Positions 49,746 through 57,899 of a stretch of 64,000 bases of DNA are shown here, one piece after another; the first letter of the stretch is position 1; each line of letters begins with the position of its first letter. Under the pieces are notes generated by a model. It ran no database searches. It was given only the letters and a program-made list of their open reading frames with translations, and was not told the DNA's origin. The DNA is taken from contig NZ_LR743508.1 of assembly GCF_902712855.1 (NCBI RefSeq), positions 434,001 to 498,000 on the forward strand, read 5' to 3'. Made by a program: the position numbers and the translations under genes. Origin of the DNA: Variovorax paradoxus. Lineage in GTDB: Bacteria; Pseudomonadota; Gammaproteobacteria; Burkholderiales; Burkholderiaceae_C.

Positions 49746-52721
49746 ATGACAGCAGCCCTTGCCTTCCCAGCCGCCGACGCCACGCAGGCCCGGCCCGAGG
49801 TCCGCTGGCGATTCGGCCCCTTCATCGTCTGGGAAACGCAGCGCCGCATCGAGCGGCTCGGCGAGGCGGTGCGGCTGGGCTCGCGCTCGTTCGAACTGCT
49901 GCTGCAGCTGGTCAAGCGCGTGGGCGAAGTGGTGAGCAAGGACGAACTGCTGTCCACCGTGTGGGCCGGCGTGGTGGTCGAGGAGGCCAGCGTGCGCGTG
50001 CAGATGTCCGCGCTGCGCAAGGCACTGGGGGAGCCGGACGAGAACGACGACTGCGTCGAATGGATCTCGAACATCCCCTTGCGCGGCTACCGCTTCAACG
50101 GCGCGGTGCGCCGCGAGGTGTCCCACCCCGCCGCGCGGGACGCGGCACCGGCCGAGGCGCCGCGTGCGCCGGCGTTCACCAGGCTGCCGGTGCGGCTCAC
50201 GCGCCTGATCGGACGCGAGGCCGACGTGTTGCGCGTGCTGGCCGCGCTGGAGGGCGGCCGCCTCGTCACCATGGTCGGGCCGGGCGGCATGGGCAAGACG
50301 CGCGCCGCGATCCGGGCGGCGGAGTGCCTGCAGGCGGAACGGTCCATGCAGACGGCCTTCGTCGATCTCTCGACACTGGTCTCGCCGGACCACGTGCTGG
50401 GCACCATGGCGCGCGCACTGGGCGCGCCCGCGGATGCGCCCGACACCATGCAGACCATCCACCAGCGCCTGGCCGGCCGCGATGCGCTGCTGCTGGTCGA
50501 CAACTGCGAGCACGTGGTGGACGCGCTGGCGCCGCTCATCGACGGCCTGCTGGCGGCACTGCCGAGGCTGCGCGTTCTCGCGACCAGCCGCGAGGCGTTC
50601 CGCATGGAAGGCGAGCATGTGCTGCGTCTCGCGGCGCTGGCGGTGCCCGGCACGGAGCAGCTGACGCTGGCCGAGGCCGTGCAGTCGCCCGCCGTCGAAC
50701 TGCTGGTCGAGCGCGCCCAGGCAGCAGGCTCGCGCGCGTTCGAGGACCGCGACGCGCCGCTGCTCGCGCGCATCGCGCGGCAGGTCGACGGCATTCCGCT
50801 GGCCATCGAGCTGGTGGCGGCGCGGCTCGGCGTACAGTCGATCGGCGACCTCGCGCTGCGGCTGAACGACCACATGCGCCTGTACTCGGTCGGCAACGGT
50901 GCCGTGCTGCCGCGGCACCGCACGCTCGCCGCGGCGCTGGACTGGAGCATCGCGCTGCTGAACGACGCCGAGCTGCAGCTGCTGCGCCGGCTGTCTGTCT
51001 TCCGCGGGCGCTTCGACGTCGAGTCGGCGCTGCGCATCGCCGATGGGCGCATGGACGCGGAGGCCGCATTCGACGCGCTGATCTCGCTGGTGAACAAGTC
51101 GCTGGTCGCGTTCGACAACAACGACGGGGTCGCGCCGTACAGGTTGCTCGACACCACGCGCGGCTATGCCGGGGCGCTGCTGTCGCGCAGCGGCGAGGCG
51201 CCCGCGCTGCAGCGGCGGCACGCGGACCTCATGCACGACCTCATGGGCACGGCGACCGCGCAGCTGGGCGAACTCGGCGTGCACGCATGGACCGAGCGCC
51301 ATGCGCACCGCCTGGACGACGTGCGCGCCGCGCTCGATGCCTGCCTGGCGCAGCCGGACGATGCACACGCGGGCGCGGCGCTCACCATCGCCTCCGCACC
51401 GCTGTGGTTCCATGTCTCGCAGATCGAGGAGTACCGCGACCGGGTACGGTCCGCCATCGCCTGCGTCGAAGGCCGGCCCGAGCCCGATGCCGAGACGGCC
51501 GCCTGGCTGCAGGTGGCGCTGGCCAACGCGCTGTTCCACACGCGCGGCCCGAGCCCCGAGATGAACGAGGCCTGCGAGCGCGCGCTGGCGGGCGCGCTCT
51601 CGGTCGACGCCTTCGCACTCGAGCTGCAGGCGCGGTGGGGCATGTGCGTGCTGCTGGTGGGGCGAGGCGACCATGTGGCGGCGCTGCGGCAGGCGGAACG
51701 GCTGGCCGCCCTCGCCCGCACCACGCAGGACCCGACCACGCTCAACCTGTGCCACCGGATCGTCTCGCTGACCAGCCATTTCAGCGGCAACTTCGCCGCC
51801 GCGGCACACAGCGCCGAGGCCGCAATGCGGACCGGCGCCAGCGGCGTGCAGCGCACGCGCGGCAACGTTTTCCAGATCGATGCGCGGGTGGCGGCGCATG
51901 TGCTGCTGGCCCGCACGGTGTGGATACAGGGCGACGCCCCGCGCGCGCTCGAGGCGGCGCGGCGTGCGGTGGCGCATGCCCGGGCCGACGGCAACGCGAT
52001 CTCGCTGTGCTTCGCGCTGTTCGGCGCATGCCCCGTCGCGCTGTGGTCGGGCGAGCTGGCCCTCGCGCGCGAATGGATTCCCCTGATGCTGGACGAGGCG
52101 CAGCGCCGCGGTTTCGTGTACTGGCACCGCTGGGCGCAATGCTTCTCGCTCGGCCTGGAGGCGGCGCAAGCCGAAGGCGAGGCACGCGAGCGCCATGTGC
52201 GCGAGGTGGCCGCACAGCTCGCGGGCTTCGCTGCGCCGCAGAAGGACATGCTCGTGACCCTCTGCGCCGACTGGTTCGACGACGAAATGGTGACGCGGGC
52301 ATGGAGCGGCAGCGGCCAGTGGAATGCGGCGGAGGTGTGGCGCGCGGCCGGGCGGCGCAGCGAACGGCGCGGCCTGCCCGGCGAGGCCGAGGCCTTCTAC
52401 ACGAAGGCCATCGCGACGGCGCGGCAGCAGGGGGCGACCGGATGGGAGCTCCGCGCCGCGTGCAACCTGGCAAGGATGTGGCATCGCACGGGCCGCACCT
52501 GCGAATCGGTCGCGCTGCTCGGCGAGCTCTGCGGCAGGGCGGCTTCCTGCGGCGGCGGCCCGGGCCTCGCGCAGGCCCGCGCGCTGCATCGCGCACTGTG
52601 CCGGCAACCGGGCCGCGAGCCGAGCGCCGGACTGCGCCGGCCCGCGCACCCCCTCCAGAAGGGGGAGGAACACCTATCGCCGATACCCGGTGTCCGGATG
52701 CCGCTTCGTTCCTACCCTTGA
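49746..52721 (+). CDS. Winged-helix STAND (NB-ARC-like) ATPase regulator, paralogue
   Basis: 991 aa. Same order as the protein at 29800: winged helix (about 20-122; GEVVSKDELLSTVWAGVVVE, then ISNIPLRGYRF), STAND NTPase with Walker A GPGGMGKT (178-185) and Walker B LLLVDNCEH, ATSREAFRMEGEHVL, then a long helical repeat region to the end. Identity is high in the first 450 residues and lower in the C-terminal sensor part, so the two probably recognise different signals. The start at 49746 matches the paralogue; a frame extension to 49656 exists. No response regulator accompanies this copy. Confidence 0.85.
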   Translation: MTAALAFPAADATQARPEVRWRFGPFIVWETQRRIERLGEAVRLGSRSFELLLQLVKRVGEVVSKDELLSTVWAGVVVEEASVRVQMSALRKALGEPDENDDCVEWISNIPLRGYRFNGAVRREVSHPAARDAAPAEAPRAPAFTRLPVRLTRLIGREADVLRVLAALEGGRLVTMVGPGGMGKTRAAIRAAECLQAERSMQTAFVDLSTLVSPDHVLGTMARALGAPADAPDTMQTIHQRLAGRDALLLVDNCEHVVDALAPLIDGLLAALPRLRVLATSREAFRMEGEHVLRLAALAVPGTEQLTLAEAVQSPAVELLVERAQAAGSRAFEDRDAPLLARIARQVDGIPLAIELVAARLGVQSIGDLALRLNDHMRLYSVGNGAVLPRHRTLAAALDWSIALLNDAELQLLRRLSVFRGRFDVESALRIADGRMDAEAAFDALISLVNKSLVAFDNNDGVAPYRLLDTTRGYAGALLSRSGEAPALQRRHADLMHDLMGTATAQLGELGVHAWTERHAHRLDDVRAALDACLAQPDDAHAGAALTIASAPLWFHVSQIEEYRDRVRSAIACVEGRPEPDAETAAWLQVALANALFHTRGPSPEMNEACERALAGALSVDAFALELQARWGMCVLLVGRGDHVAALRQAERLAALARTTQDPTTLNLCHRIVSLTSHFSGNFAAAAHSAEAAMRTGASGVQRTRGNVFQIDARVAAHVLLARTVWIQGDAPRALEAARRAVAHARADGNAISLCFALFGACPVALWSGELALAREWIPLMLDEAQRRGFVYWHRWAQCFSLGLEAAQAEGEARERHVREVAAQLAGFAAPQKDMLVTLCADWFDDEMVTRAWSGSGQWNAAEVWRAAGRRSERRGLPGEAEAFYTKAIATARQQGATGWELRAACNLARMWHRTGRTCESVALLGELCGRAASCGGGPGLAQARALHRALCRQPGREPSAGLRRPAHPLQKGEEHLSPIPGVRMPLRSYP

Positions 52722-53037
52722 CCCCTCAGCACAGGCCGATCCGACGGAAGACACAGAGACATGGGCAATACCCCGACGACAAGGGACCGCACCCGCATCC
52801 ACAGCCGGGCGCCGCGGATGCTGTTGCCGGCCGGGCAGGGCCGTCGCGCCATCGCGCATGGCGCCGCGCGGCCTCGACGAGACGCAGACGGACCGGCCCC
52901 ACGGCGACTGCCGGCGTTCATCGTGCCCTGAGGAATGAGCAGGAGATGGCCGGCGCCCGCGTCACAAAAGGCAGCGCCGTCACGTCTGGAAGGGTGCAGG
53001 CCGCGGGCCCGCGCAGCGTTCAACCTGGACAGACCCC
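52722..53037 (+). other. 316-nt region between STAND ATPase and ECF41 sigma genes
   Basis: It contains a possible 56-codon frame (52761-52931; Arg-rich, MGNTPTTRDRTRIHSRAPRM at the start) with no ribosome site, which I do not accept as a gene. It also contains the ECF41-type promoter at 52960-52986. No terminator hairpin is evident after the STAND gene. Confidence 0.5.
52960..52986 (+). promoter_or_regulatory. ECF41-type autoregulatory promoter
   Basis: CGTCACA (52960-52966), 16 nt, CGTC (52983-52986), one mismatch from the ECF41 -35 consensus TGTCACA and exact spacing. It ends 51 nt before the ATG of the ECF41 sigma gene, so autoregulation is predicted, as is common for these sigma factors. 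Confidence 0.7.
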
Positions 53038-53934
53038 ATGAATCCCACGGACGACATCGACGACATCAACGACGTGTTCACCGGCCTGCGCCCGCGGCTG
53101 CACGGCATCGCCTACCGCATGCTCGGTTCGAACGAGGAGGCCGAAGACGTGGTGCAGGACGCCTGGATGCGATGGCGCCAGACGGCCGGCGTCGCGATCG
53201 ACAACGAAGAGGCCTGGCTGGTGTCGGTGGTCACGAACCTGTCGATCGACAGGCTGCGCAGCGCCAAGGTGGAGCGCGAGCACTACATCGGCACATGGCT
53301 GCCCGAGCCTGTGACGCCCGACGCATCGCCGTCGCCCGAGCAGATGCTGGAGAAGGTGGAGAACATCTCGATCGCCTTCCTCACAATGCTCGAGCGGCTG
53401 TCGCCCGAGGGCCGCGCCGCATTCCTGATGCGCGAGGTCTTCGCGGCGAGCTACCGCGACATCGCGCTCACGCTGGGCAAGAGCGAGGCCGCGTGCCGCC
53501 AGCTGGTGCACCGGGCCAAGGCGCAGATCCTCGAGAAACGCAGGCGCTACCGCGTGGCGCCCGAAGACCACATCCGCCTGCTGAAGGAATTCGCGGAAGC
53601 GGCGCAGCGCGGCGACTTCGCGGCGATGCGCTCGCTGCTGGCCGACGGCGTGGAGCTCATGGGCGACGGGGGCGGCCAGGTGCCGAGCTTCGCGGCCCCG
53701 CTCAGGGGGGCCGACCGCGTCGCCCGGCTCTTCTACGCCACCAGGCTGCGCTACGGCGACCGGGCGCGCATGCGGATGGCGCCGGTCAACGGCGAATGGG
53801 GCTTGCTGCGCTTCATCGACGGCACGCTCGAATCGGTGCATTCGGTCGAAACCGACGGCACGAGGATCGTGCGCATGCAGGTGCAGCGCAACCCCGCGAA
53901 GCTGGCCGCGCTGGCCTCGGTCCTGCGGCCCTAG
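53038..53934 (+). CDS. ECF41-group RNA polymerase sigma factor with SnoaL-like C-terminal domain
   Basis: 298 aa. Sigma2 (about 10-80; YRMLGSNEEAEDVVQDAWMR), the linker motif GTWLPEPV (residues 86-92) and sigma4 (about 115-165; REVFAASYRDIALTLGKSEA, then CRQLVHRAKAQ). These are followed by a SnoaL-like domain (about 175-290) ending QRNPAKLAAL. WLPEPV and the C-terminal NPxKL are hallmarks of the ECF41 group, whose C-terminal domain controls activity in place of an anti-sigma factor. It has its own ECF41-type promoter. ECF41 partners are usually AhpD-like, oxidoreductase and epimerase genes, all present in this window. Confidence 0.93.
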   Translation: MNPTDDIDDINDVFTGLRPRLHGIAYRMLGSNEEAEDVVQDAWMRWRQTAGVAIDNEEAWLVSVVTNLSIDRLRSAKVEREHYIGTWLPEPVTPDASPSPEQMLEKVENISIAFLTMLERLSPEGRAAFLMREVFAASYRDIALTLGKSEAACRQLVHRAKAQILEKRRRYRVAPEDHIRLLKEFAEAAQRGDFAAMRSLLADGVELMGDGGGQVPSFAAPLRGADRVARLFYATRLRYGDRARMRMAPVNGEWGLLRFIDGTLESVHSVETDGTRIVRMQVQRNPAKLAALASVLRP

Positions 53935-53944
53935 CTTCCCTGGA

Positions 53945-53989
53945 GCCGCGGGCGCCGCGGGCGACGCGGGCGGCGCGGGCGGCGCGCCG
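53945..53989. repeat. Tandem 9-bp GC repeat after the ECF41 gene
   Basis: Four full copies of GNCGCGGGC (GCCGCGGGC twice, GACGCGGGC, GGCGCGGGC) and a fifth partial copy, starting 11 nt after the sigma-gene stop codon. It could be a slippage-prone spacer; no protein or hairpin function is apparent. It lies just before the family 3 element. Confidence 0.7.
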
Positions 53990-53991
53990 GT

Positions 53992-54022
53992 CATAACAAA
54001 CATTGACAGGCATTAACTGGCC
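53992..54022 (+). promoter_or_regulatory. Family 3 31-nt element upstream of the LysR gene
   Basis: Plus strand: CATAACAAAC-ATTGACAGGC-ATTAACTGGCC. It matches the element at 33872-33902 at 27 of 31 positions and points the same way relative to its gene. It starts 108 nt before the LysR ATG (54100). The three CATAACA/ATTGACA/ATTAACT units recur about every 10 nt. Confidence 0.65.
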
Positions 54023-54099
54023 CTTGTCCGGTTCAGCGCGCAGAGTTGTCGTCGTGAGGAGGCCATGCCGAGGCCTCCGTGAAACCGAGACGCCGCTCC

Positions 54100-55104
54100 A
54101 TGACAAATTCCGCCCTGCCCTATCCCTCGTCCACACCGCTCGCGACGCGTGCCGACCCGCTCGCCTCCAGCTTCGCCACCAGCTACGCGGGCGTGGTCGC
54201 CTTCATCGCCGTGGTGACCGAAGGCAGCTTCGCGCGCGCCGCCGACCGGCTCGGCATCGGCCGCTCGGCGGTGAGCCGCAGCGTGCAGAAGCTGGAAGAC
54301 CAGCTCAACGTGCGCCTGTTCACCCGCACCACGCGCAGCACCACGCTGACGCGCGAGGGCGACCTGTTCTACGCCAACTGCCACACCGGCGTGGACCGGA
54401 TCGTGCAGGCCGTCGAGGAGATGCGCGACCTTCGCGAGGGCCCGCCGCGCGGCCACCTGCGCATCAGCTCCGCCGTCGGCTTCGGCCGCCGGGTCGTGGC
54501 GCCGCTGCTCGGCGAGTTCCGCGCGGCCTACCCCGACGTCTCGATCGACCTGCTGCTGAACGACAAGCCGACCGACTTCACCTCCGACCGCGTGGACATC
54601 GCGTTCCGCAACGGCCGCATGGAAGACGCGCAGATCATCGCCAAGCAGATCATCCCGATGCAGATGCTGGTCTGCGCCTCGCCGGGCTACCGCGAAGCGC
54701 ACGGCCTGCCCGCCACGGTGGACGACCTGCTGCATCACCAGTGCATCAACTTCCGCACCGCCTCGGGGCGCGTCAGCGAATGGGAGTTCAAGGTCGACGG
54801 CCAGCAGCGCAAGCTGCTGCCGCCGTCGAAGCTCACCTACAACGACGCCGACCTCGTGCTGCAGGCCGTGCTCGACGGCCACGGCATCGCGCAGATGGCG
54901 GGCTACCTGATCTGCGACCCCCTGCGCGACGGCGCGCTGGTGCCCTGCCTCGCGCAGCACGTGCCCGACGACCACGGCCACTACATCTGCTACCTGAGCC
55001 GGCAGCACCTGCCCACGCGCATGCGCGTGTTCATCGACTTCATGACGACGAAGATCCGCGCGGCAGATCTGCAGTGCCTCACCGACCTCGGCGCGCGCGA
55101 CTGA
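54100..55104 (+). CDS. LysR-type transcriptional regulator (candidate family 1 activator)
   Basis: 334 aa, with a 28-residue extension before the helix-turn-helix. The DNA-binding part is GVVAFIAVVTEGSFARAADR, then LGIGRSAVSRSVQKLEDQLN and VRLFTRTTRSTTLTREG. The effector domain runs from about 115 to 325 (GHLRISSAVGFGRRVVAPLL, then RVDIAFRNGRM). Family 1 site F begins 3 nt after its stop codon and drives the next gene, so this regulator is the closest candidate to bind all six family 1 sites. It lies downstream of the ECF41 gene and has its own family 3 element. Confidence 0.9.
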   Translation: MTNSALPYPSSTPLATRADPLASSFATSYAGVVAFIAVVTEGSFARAADRLGIGRSAVSRSVQKLEDQLNVRLFTRTTRSTTLTREGDLFYANCHTGVDRIVQAVEEMRDLREGPPRGHLRISSAVGFGRRVVAPLLGEFRAAYPDVSIDLLLNDKPTDFTSDRVDIAFRNGRMEDAQIIAKQIIPMQMLVCASPGYREAHGLPATVDDLLHHQCINFRTASGRVSEWEFKVDGQQRKLLPPSKLTYNDADLVLQAVLDGHGIAQMAGYLICDPLRDGALVPCLAQHVPDDHGHYICYLSRQHLPTRMRVFIDFMTTKIRAADLQCLTDLGARD

Positions 55105-55106
55105 GC

Positions 55107-55179
55107 CTGCATTGGTGCAGCCCCGACAACAGCGTGAGTCCTTGCGCGGACCTACCGGCAGGCGCAGGCAAAACCTACG
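55107..55179 (+). promoter_or_regulatory. Family 1 promoter, site F (chloroperoxidase-like hydrolase operon)
   Basis: Plus strand: GCATTGGTGC from 55107, GACAACAGC, CTACCGG (55150-55156) after exactly 43 nt, 15 nt, then CCTACGAT (55172-55179). The predicted start near 55186 leaves 30 nt to ATG 55216. An ATG at 55178-55180 overlaps the -10, so it cannot be a start codon. This is the only family 1 copy on the plus strand. Confidence 0.82.
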
Positions 55180-55215
55180 ATGGATTCCACCATCAGCCCC
55201 CTCCACAGGAACCTC

Positions 55216-56190
55216 ATGACGCTCTCGCAGAACCCCTCGCGGCGCAACCTGATCGCCACCGGCGCCGCCGTCGCCACCAGCACGCTGGCCTTCGGCATCC
55301 ATGACGCCGCCGGCGCAGCCACATCCGCCCCCACTTCCAACCCCAAGAACCGGAGCCCCCGCATGACCAGCGACACCCTCACCACCAAGGACGGCACCCG
55401 CATCTACTACAAGGACTGGGGCAGCGGTCCGGTCGTCACCTTCTCGCACGGCTGGCCGCTCAACGCCGACGCGTGGGACGGGCAGATGCTCTTCCTGGCG
55501 CGCAACGGCTTTCGCGTGATCGCGCACGACCGCCGCGGCCATGGCCGCTCGACGCAGTCTTCGTCGAAGAACGACATGAACGGCTACGCGGACGACCTGG
55601 CCGAGCTGTTCGACGCGCTCGACCTGAAGGCCGTCTCGATGGTCGGCCATTCGACCGGCGGCGGCGAGGTGGCGCGCTACATCGGGCGCCATGGCTCGCG
55701 GCGCGTGGCCAAGGCGGTGCTCATCGGCGCGGTGCCACCGGTCATGCTGAAGTCGGCCGCCAACCCCGAAGGCCTGCCGCTGGAGGTGTTCGACGGCATC
55801 CGTGCCGGCGTGGCCGGCGACCGCTCGCAGTTCTTCAAGGACTTTGCGCTGCCCTTCTACGGTGCCAACCGCCCGGGCGCGAAGGTGTCGCAGGGCATCC
55901 TCGACCAGTTCTGGCGGTTGAGCATGCAAAGCGGCCAGCTCAACGCCTACGAGTGCATCAAGGCCTTCTCGGAAACCGACTTCACCGAGGACCTGAAGAA
56001 GATCGACGTTCCCACGCTCATCATGCACGGCGAGGACGACCAGATCGTGCCCATCCACGACTCCGCAAAGAAGTCCGTGAAGCTGATCAAGGGCGCCAGG
56101 GAAATCTACTACCCCGGTGCGCCGCACGGCCTCACCGCGACGATGCAGGACAAGGTCAACGCCGACCTGCTCGCCTTCCTGCGCAGCTGA
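55216..56190 (+). CDS. Tat-exported alpha/beta hydrolase (chloroperoxidase/arylesterase type)
   Basis: 324 aa. Twin-Arg signal NPSRRNLIATGAAVATSTLA at the N-terminus. The mature part is a non-haem chloroperoxidase-like esterase: DWGSGPVVTFSHGWPLNADA, AHDRRGHGRSTQ, nucleophile Ser146 in MVGHSTGGGEVARY, acid Asp in HGEDDQIVPI, and His in APHGLTATM. Family members hydrolyse esters and can catalyse perhydrolysis (peracid formation). The start at 55216 has AGGA 6 nt upstream and agrees with the family 1 promoter. Homologues are often cytosolic; a Tat signal suggests a periplasmic enzyme here. Confidence 0.9.
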   Translation: MTLSQNPSRRNLIATGAAVATSTLAFGIHDAAGAATSAPTSNPKNRSPRMTSDTLTTKDGTRIYYKDWGSGPVVTFSHGWPLNADAWDGQMLFLARNGFRVIAHDRRGHGRSTQSSSKNDMNGYADDLAELFDALDLKAVSMVGHSTGGGEVARYIGRHGSRRVAKAVLIGAVPPVMLKSAANPEGLPLEVFDGIRAGVAGDRSQFFKDFALPFYGANRPGAKVSQGILDQFWRLSMQSGQLNAYECIKAFSETDFTEDLKKIDVPTLIMHGEDDQIVPIHDSAKKSVKLIKGAREIYYPGAPHGLTATMQDKVNADLLAFLRS

Positions 56191-56230
56191 TCGACATGCC
56201 GGACCGTTCATCCACCACCATGGCCGGGTC

Positions 56231-57094
56231 ATGCTGAACCTGCTGCTGCAGACCACCATCGAAGGCGACGCGGACGACTGGAACATCTCCCGATTCAGCC
56301 ACCTGGCCGCGTTCCTTGCCCAATTGCGCGACAAGGACGGCGAACTCGCCTTCCGTGTCACGGCCCGCGACCGCGCACCGCGCGGCGCGCCGGACCCGAT
56401 GCTGTCGACACTGCACGAATCGGGCGTCGACCAGCTCTGGCTGTTCGCCGTCGACGGCGGCGACGGACTGACCGAACAGGACTGCGCGAGCATCAGCCAG
56501 TTCCGCCGCCGGGGCGGCGCGCTCATGGTCACGCGCGACCACATGGACGTGGGCAGCTCGATCTGCAACCTGGGCGGCATCGGGGCCGCCCACCACTTCC
56601 ACAGCCACAACCGCGAGCCCGACGAGAGCCGTCATTGCATCGACGACACCCTCGCGACGCACATCTCCTGGCCCAACTACCACTCCGGCGCGAACGGCGA
56701 CTACCAGCGCGTGCGCTCGGTCGGCAGCATCCACCCGGTGATGCGCGACCGGCATTCGCCCACGGGCGTCATCCAGTACCTGCCGGCGCATCCGCACGAA
56801 GGCGTGGTGAGCGCGCCGGCGAACGACGCGAGCGGCCGCGTGGTTGTGGAAGGGCAAAGCGCGGCGTCGGGCCGGCGCTTCAACATCGCGGTGGCGTTCG
56901 AGCGCTCCGAGCACGGCGGGCGCGCCATCGCGCAGTCGACCTTCCACCACTTCGCCGACTACAACTGGGACCCGGCCGCCGGCTGTCCCACTTTCGTGGG
57001 CGAGGCACCGGGCGACGGCATCGCGCGATTCCCCGAAGCGCTGCGGTCGACGAAGCAGTACGTCAGCAATGTCGCCTTCTGGCTCAGCGCCTGA
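56231..57094 (+). CDS. Uncharacterised protein, possibly ThuA/GATase1-like
   Basis: 287 aa. LWLFAVDGGDGLTEQDCASI then SQFRRRGGALMVTRDHMDVG looks like a strand, turn and helix of a class I glutamine-amidotransferase-like or ThuA-like fold. The His-rich segment AHHFHSHNREPDESRHCIDD could bind metal. There is no signal peptide. A typical nucleophile elbow is not clear. It starts 40 nt after the hydrolase gene and ends 19 nt before the dienelactone hydrolase gene, so the three form an operon under site F. The fold assignment is tentative. Confidence 0.65.
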   Translation: MLNLLLQTTIEGDADDWNISRFSHLAAFLAQLRDKDGELAFRVTARDRAPRGAPDPMLSTLHESGVDQLWLFAVDGGDGLTEQDCASISQFRRRGGALMVTRDHMDVGSSICNLGGIGAAHHFHSHNREPDESRHCIDDTLATHISWPNYHSGANGDYQRVRSVGSIHPVMRDRHSPTGVIQYLPAHPHEGVVSAPANDASGRVVVEGQSAASGRRFNIAVAFERSEHGGRAIAQSTFHHFADYNWDPAAGCPTFVGEAPGDGIARFPEALRSTKQYVSNVAFWLSA

Positions 57095-57113
57095 ACACGC
57101 AATGGAGAGCACC

Positions 57114-57815
57114 ATGCAGGACACCATGCGAATCACCACCGCCGACGGCGCCTTCGGCGCCTATGTCGCGCGGCCGCAGGCGGCACCCGCCCCCGCGATC
57201 GTCGTCATCCACGAAGTGTTCGGCGTCAATGCCGACATGCGCCAGTCGTGCGACGAGCTCGCCGCGCAGGGCTACCTTGCGATCTGCCCCGACCTGTTCT
57301 GGCGCATCGAGCCGGGCCTGTCGCTGACCGATCGCACGGAAGCCGAACGGGCGAAGGCCAACGAGCTGTACGCCGCGTTCGACCTCGATGCCGGCGTGCG
57401 CGACATCGCCGCCGCGATCGGCGCTGCGCGCGCGATGCCGGGATCGAACGGGCGCGCGGGCGTGGTCGGCTACTGCCTGGGCGGCCTGCTGACCTACCTG
57501 TCGTCCGCGCGTGCGGTGGTCGACGCGGCAGTGGCCTACTACCCCGGCAACGCCGACAGGCATCTGCAGGAAGCGGTCGGCATCGCCGGGCCGCTGATGG
57601 TCCATCTGGCGGAGGAGGACGAATACATTCCGTCCGACGCACGCCGGCAGATCGTCGCCGCGCTGAAGGGCCGCGCGCAGGTCGAGGTGCACACCTACCC
57701 CGGTTGCCGGCACGCCTTCGCAAGGCACCGCGGCATCAGCTACGACGCCCGGGCCGCCGCGCTCGCCAACGGCAGGACCGACGCGTTTCTGGCTCGGCAC
57801 CTGAAGGCAGGCTGA
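57114..57815 (+). CDS. Dienelactone hydrolase family protein
   Basis: 233 aa. Catalytic triad Cys121 (GVVGYCLGGLLTYL), Asp169 (AEEDEYIPSD) and His200 (YPGCRHAFARH), with Glu34 in VVIHEVFGVNADM, the activating Glu of dienelactone hydrolase. The length fits carboxymethylenebutenolidase, which opens dienelactones in (chloro)catechol degradation; many homologues have other ester substrates. The start at 57114 has GGAGA 6 nt upstream and is preferred to ATG 57102. A strong terminator follows at 57851. Confidence 0.9.
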   Translation: MQDTMRITTADGAFGAYVARPQAAPAPAIVVIHEVFGVNADMRQSCDELAAQGYLAICPDLFWRIEPGLSLTDRTEAERAKANELYAAFDLDAGVRDIAAAIGAARAMPGSNGRAGVVGYCLGGLLTYLSSARAVVDAAVAYYPGNADRHLQEAVGIAGPLMVHLAEEDEYIPSDARRQIVAALKGRAQVEVHTYPGCRHAFARHRGISYDARAAALANGRTDAFLARHLKAG

Positions 57816-57850
57816 GTCCCTTTCCTTCGCGCGGGCCGACAGAAAAAAAA

Positions 57851-57881
57851 AGCCGCCGGCGTCTTCGCGACGCCGGCGGCT
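57851..57881. terminator. Bidirectional rho-independent terminator
   Basis: A perfect 13-bp stem, AGCCGCCGGCGTC paired with GACGCCGGCGGCT, around a 5-nt TTCGC loop. It is preceded by nine A residues and followed by TTCTTCTTTT, so it works on both strands. It separates the convergent dienelactone hydrolase (plus) and AhpD-like (minus) genes. Confidence 0.93.
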
Positions 57882-57899
57882 TTCTTCTTTTCCACGCGC

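Noticed and set aside
49704..52673. A 989-codon open frame on the minus strand opposite the STAND ATPase gene
   Set aside because: The plus-strand frame carries the winged helix, Walker A and Walker B motifs. The minus-strand product is His/Arg/Ala-rich without any fold signature, as expected for antisense frames at about 70% GC.
52761..52931. 56-codon Arg-rich frame between the STAND and ECF41 genes
   Set aside because: It has no Shine-Dalgarno and no fold-like pattern, and its composition is that of random high-GC sequence. It was left as a note in the region entry.
55180..55215. Extension of the hydrolase start to ATG near 55178
   Set aside because: That ATG overlaps the -10 box of family 1 site F, so it would lie upstream of the predicted transcription start. 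ATG 55216 has a ribosome site and begins the Tat signal.
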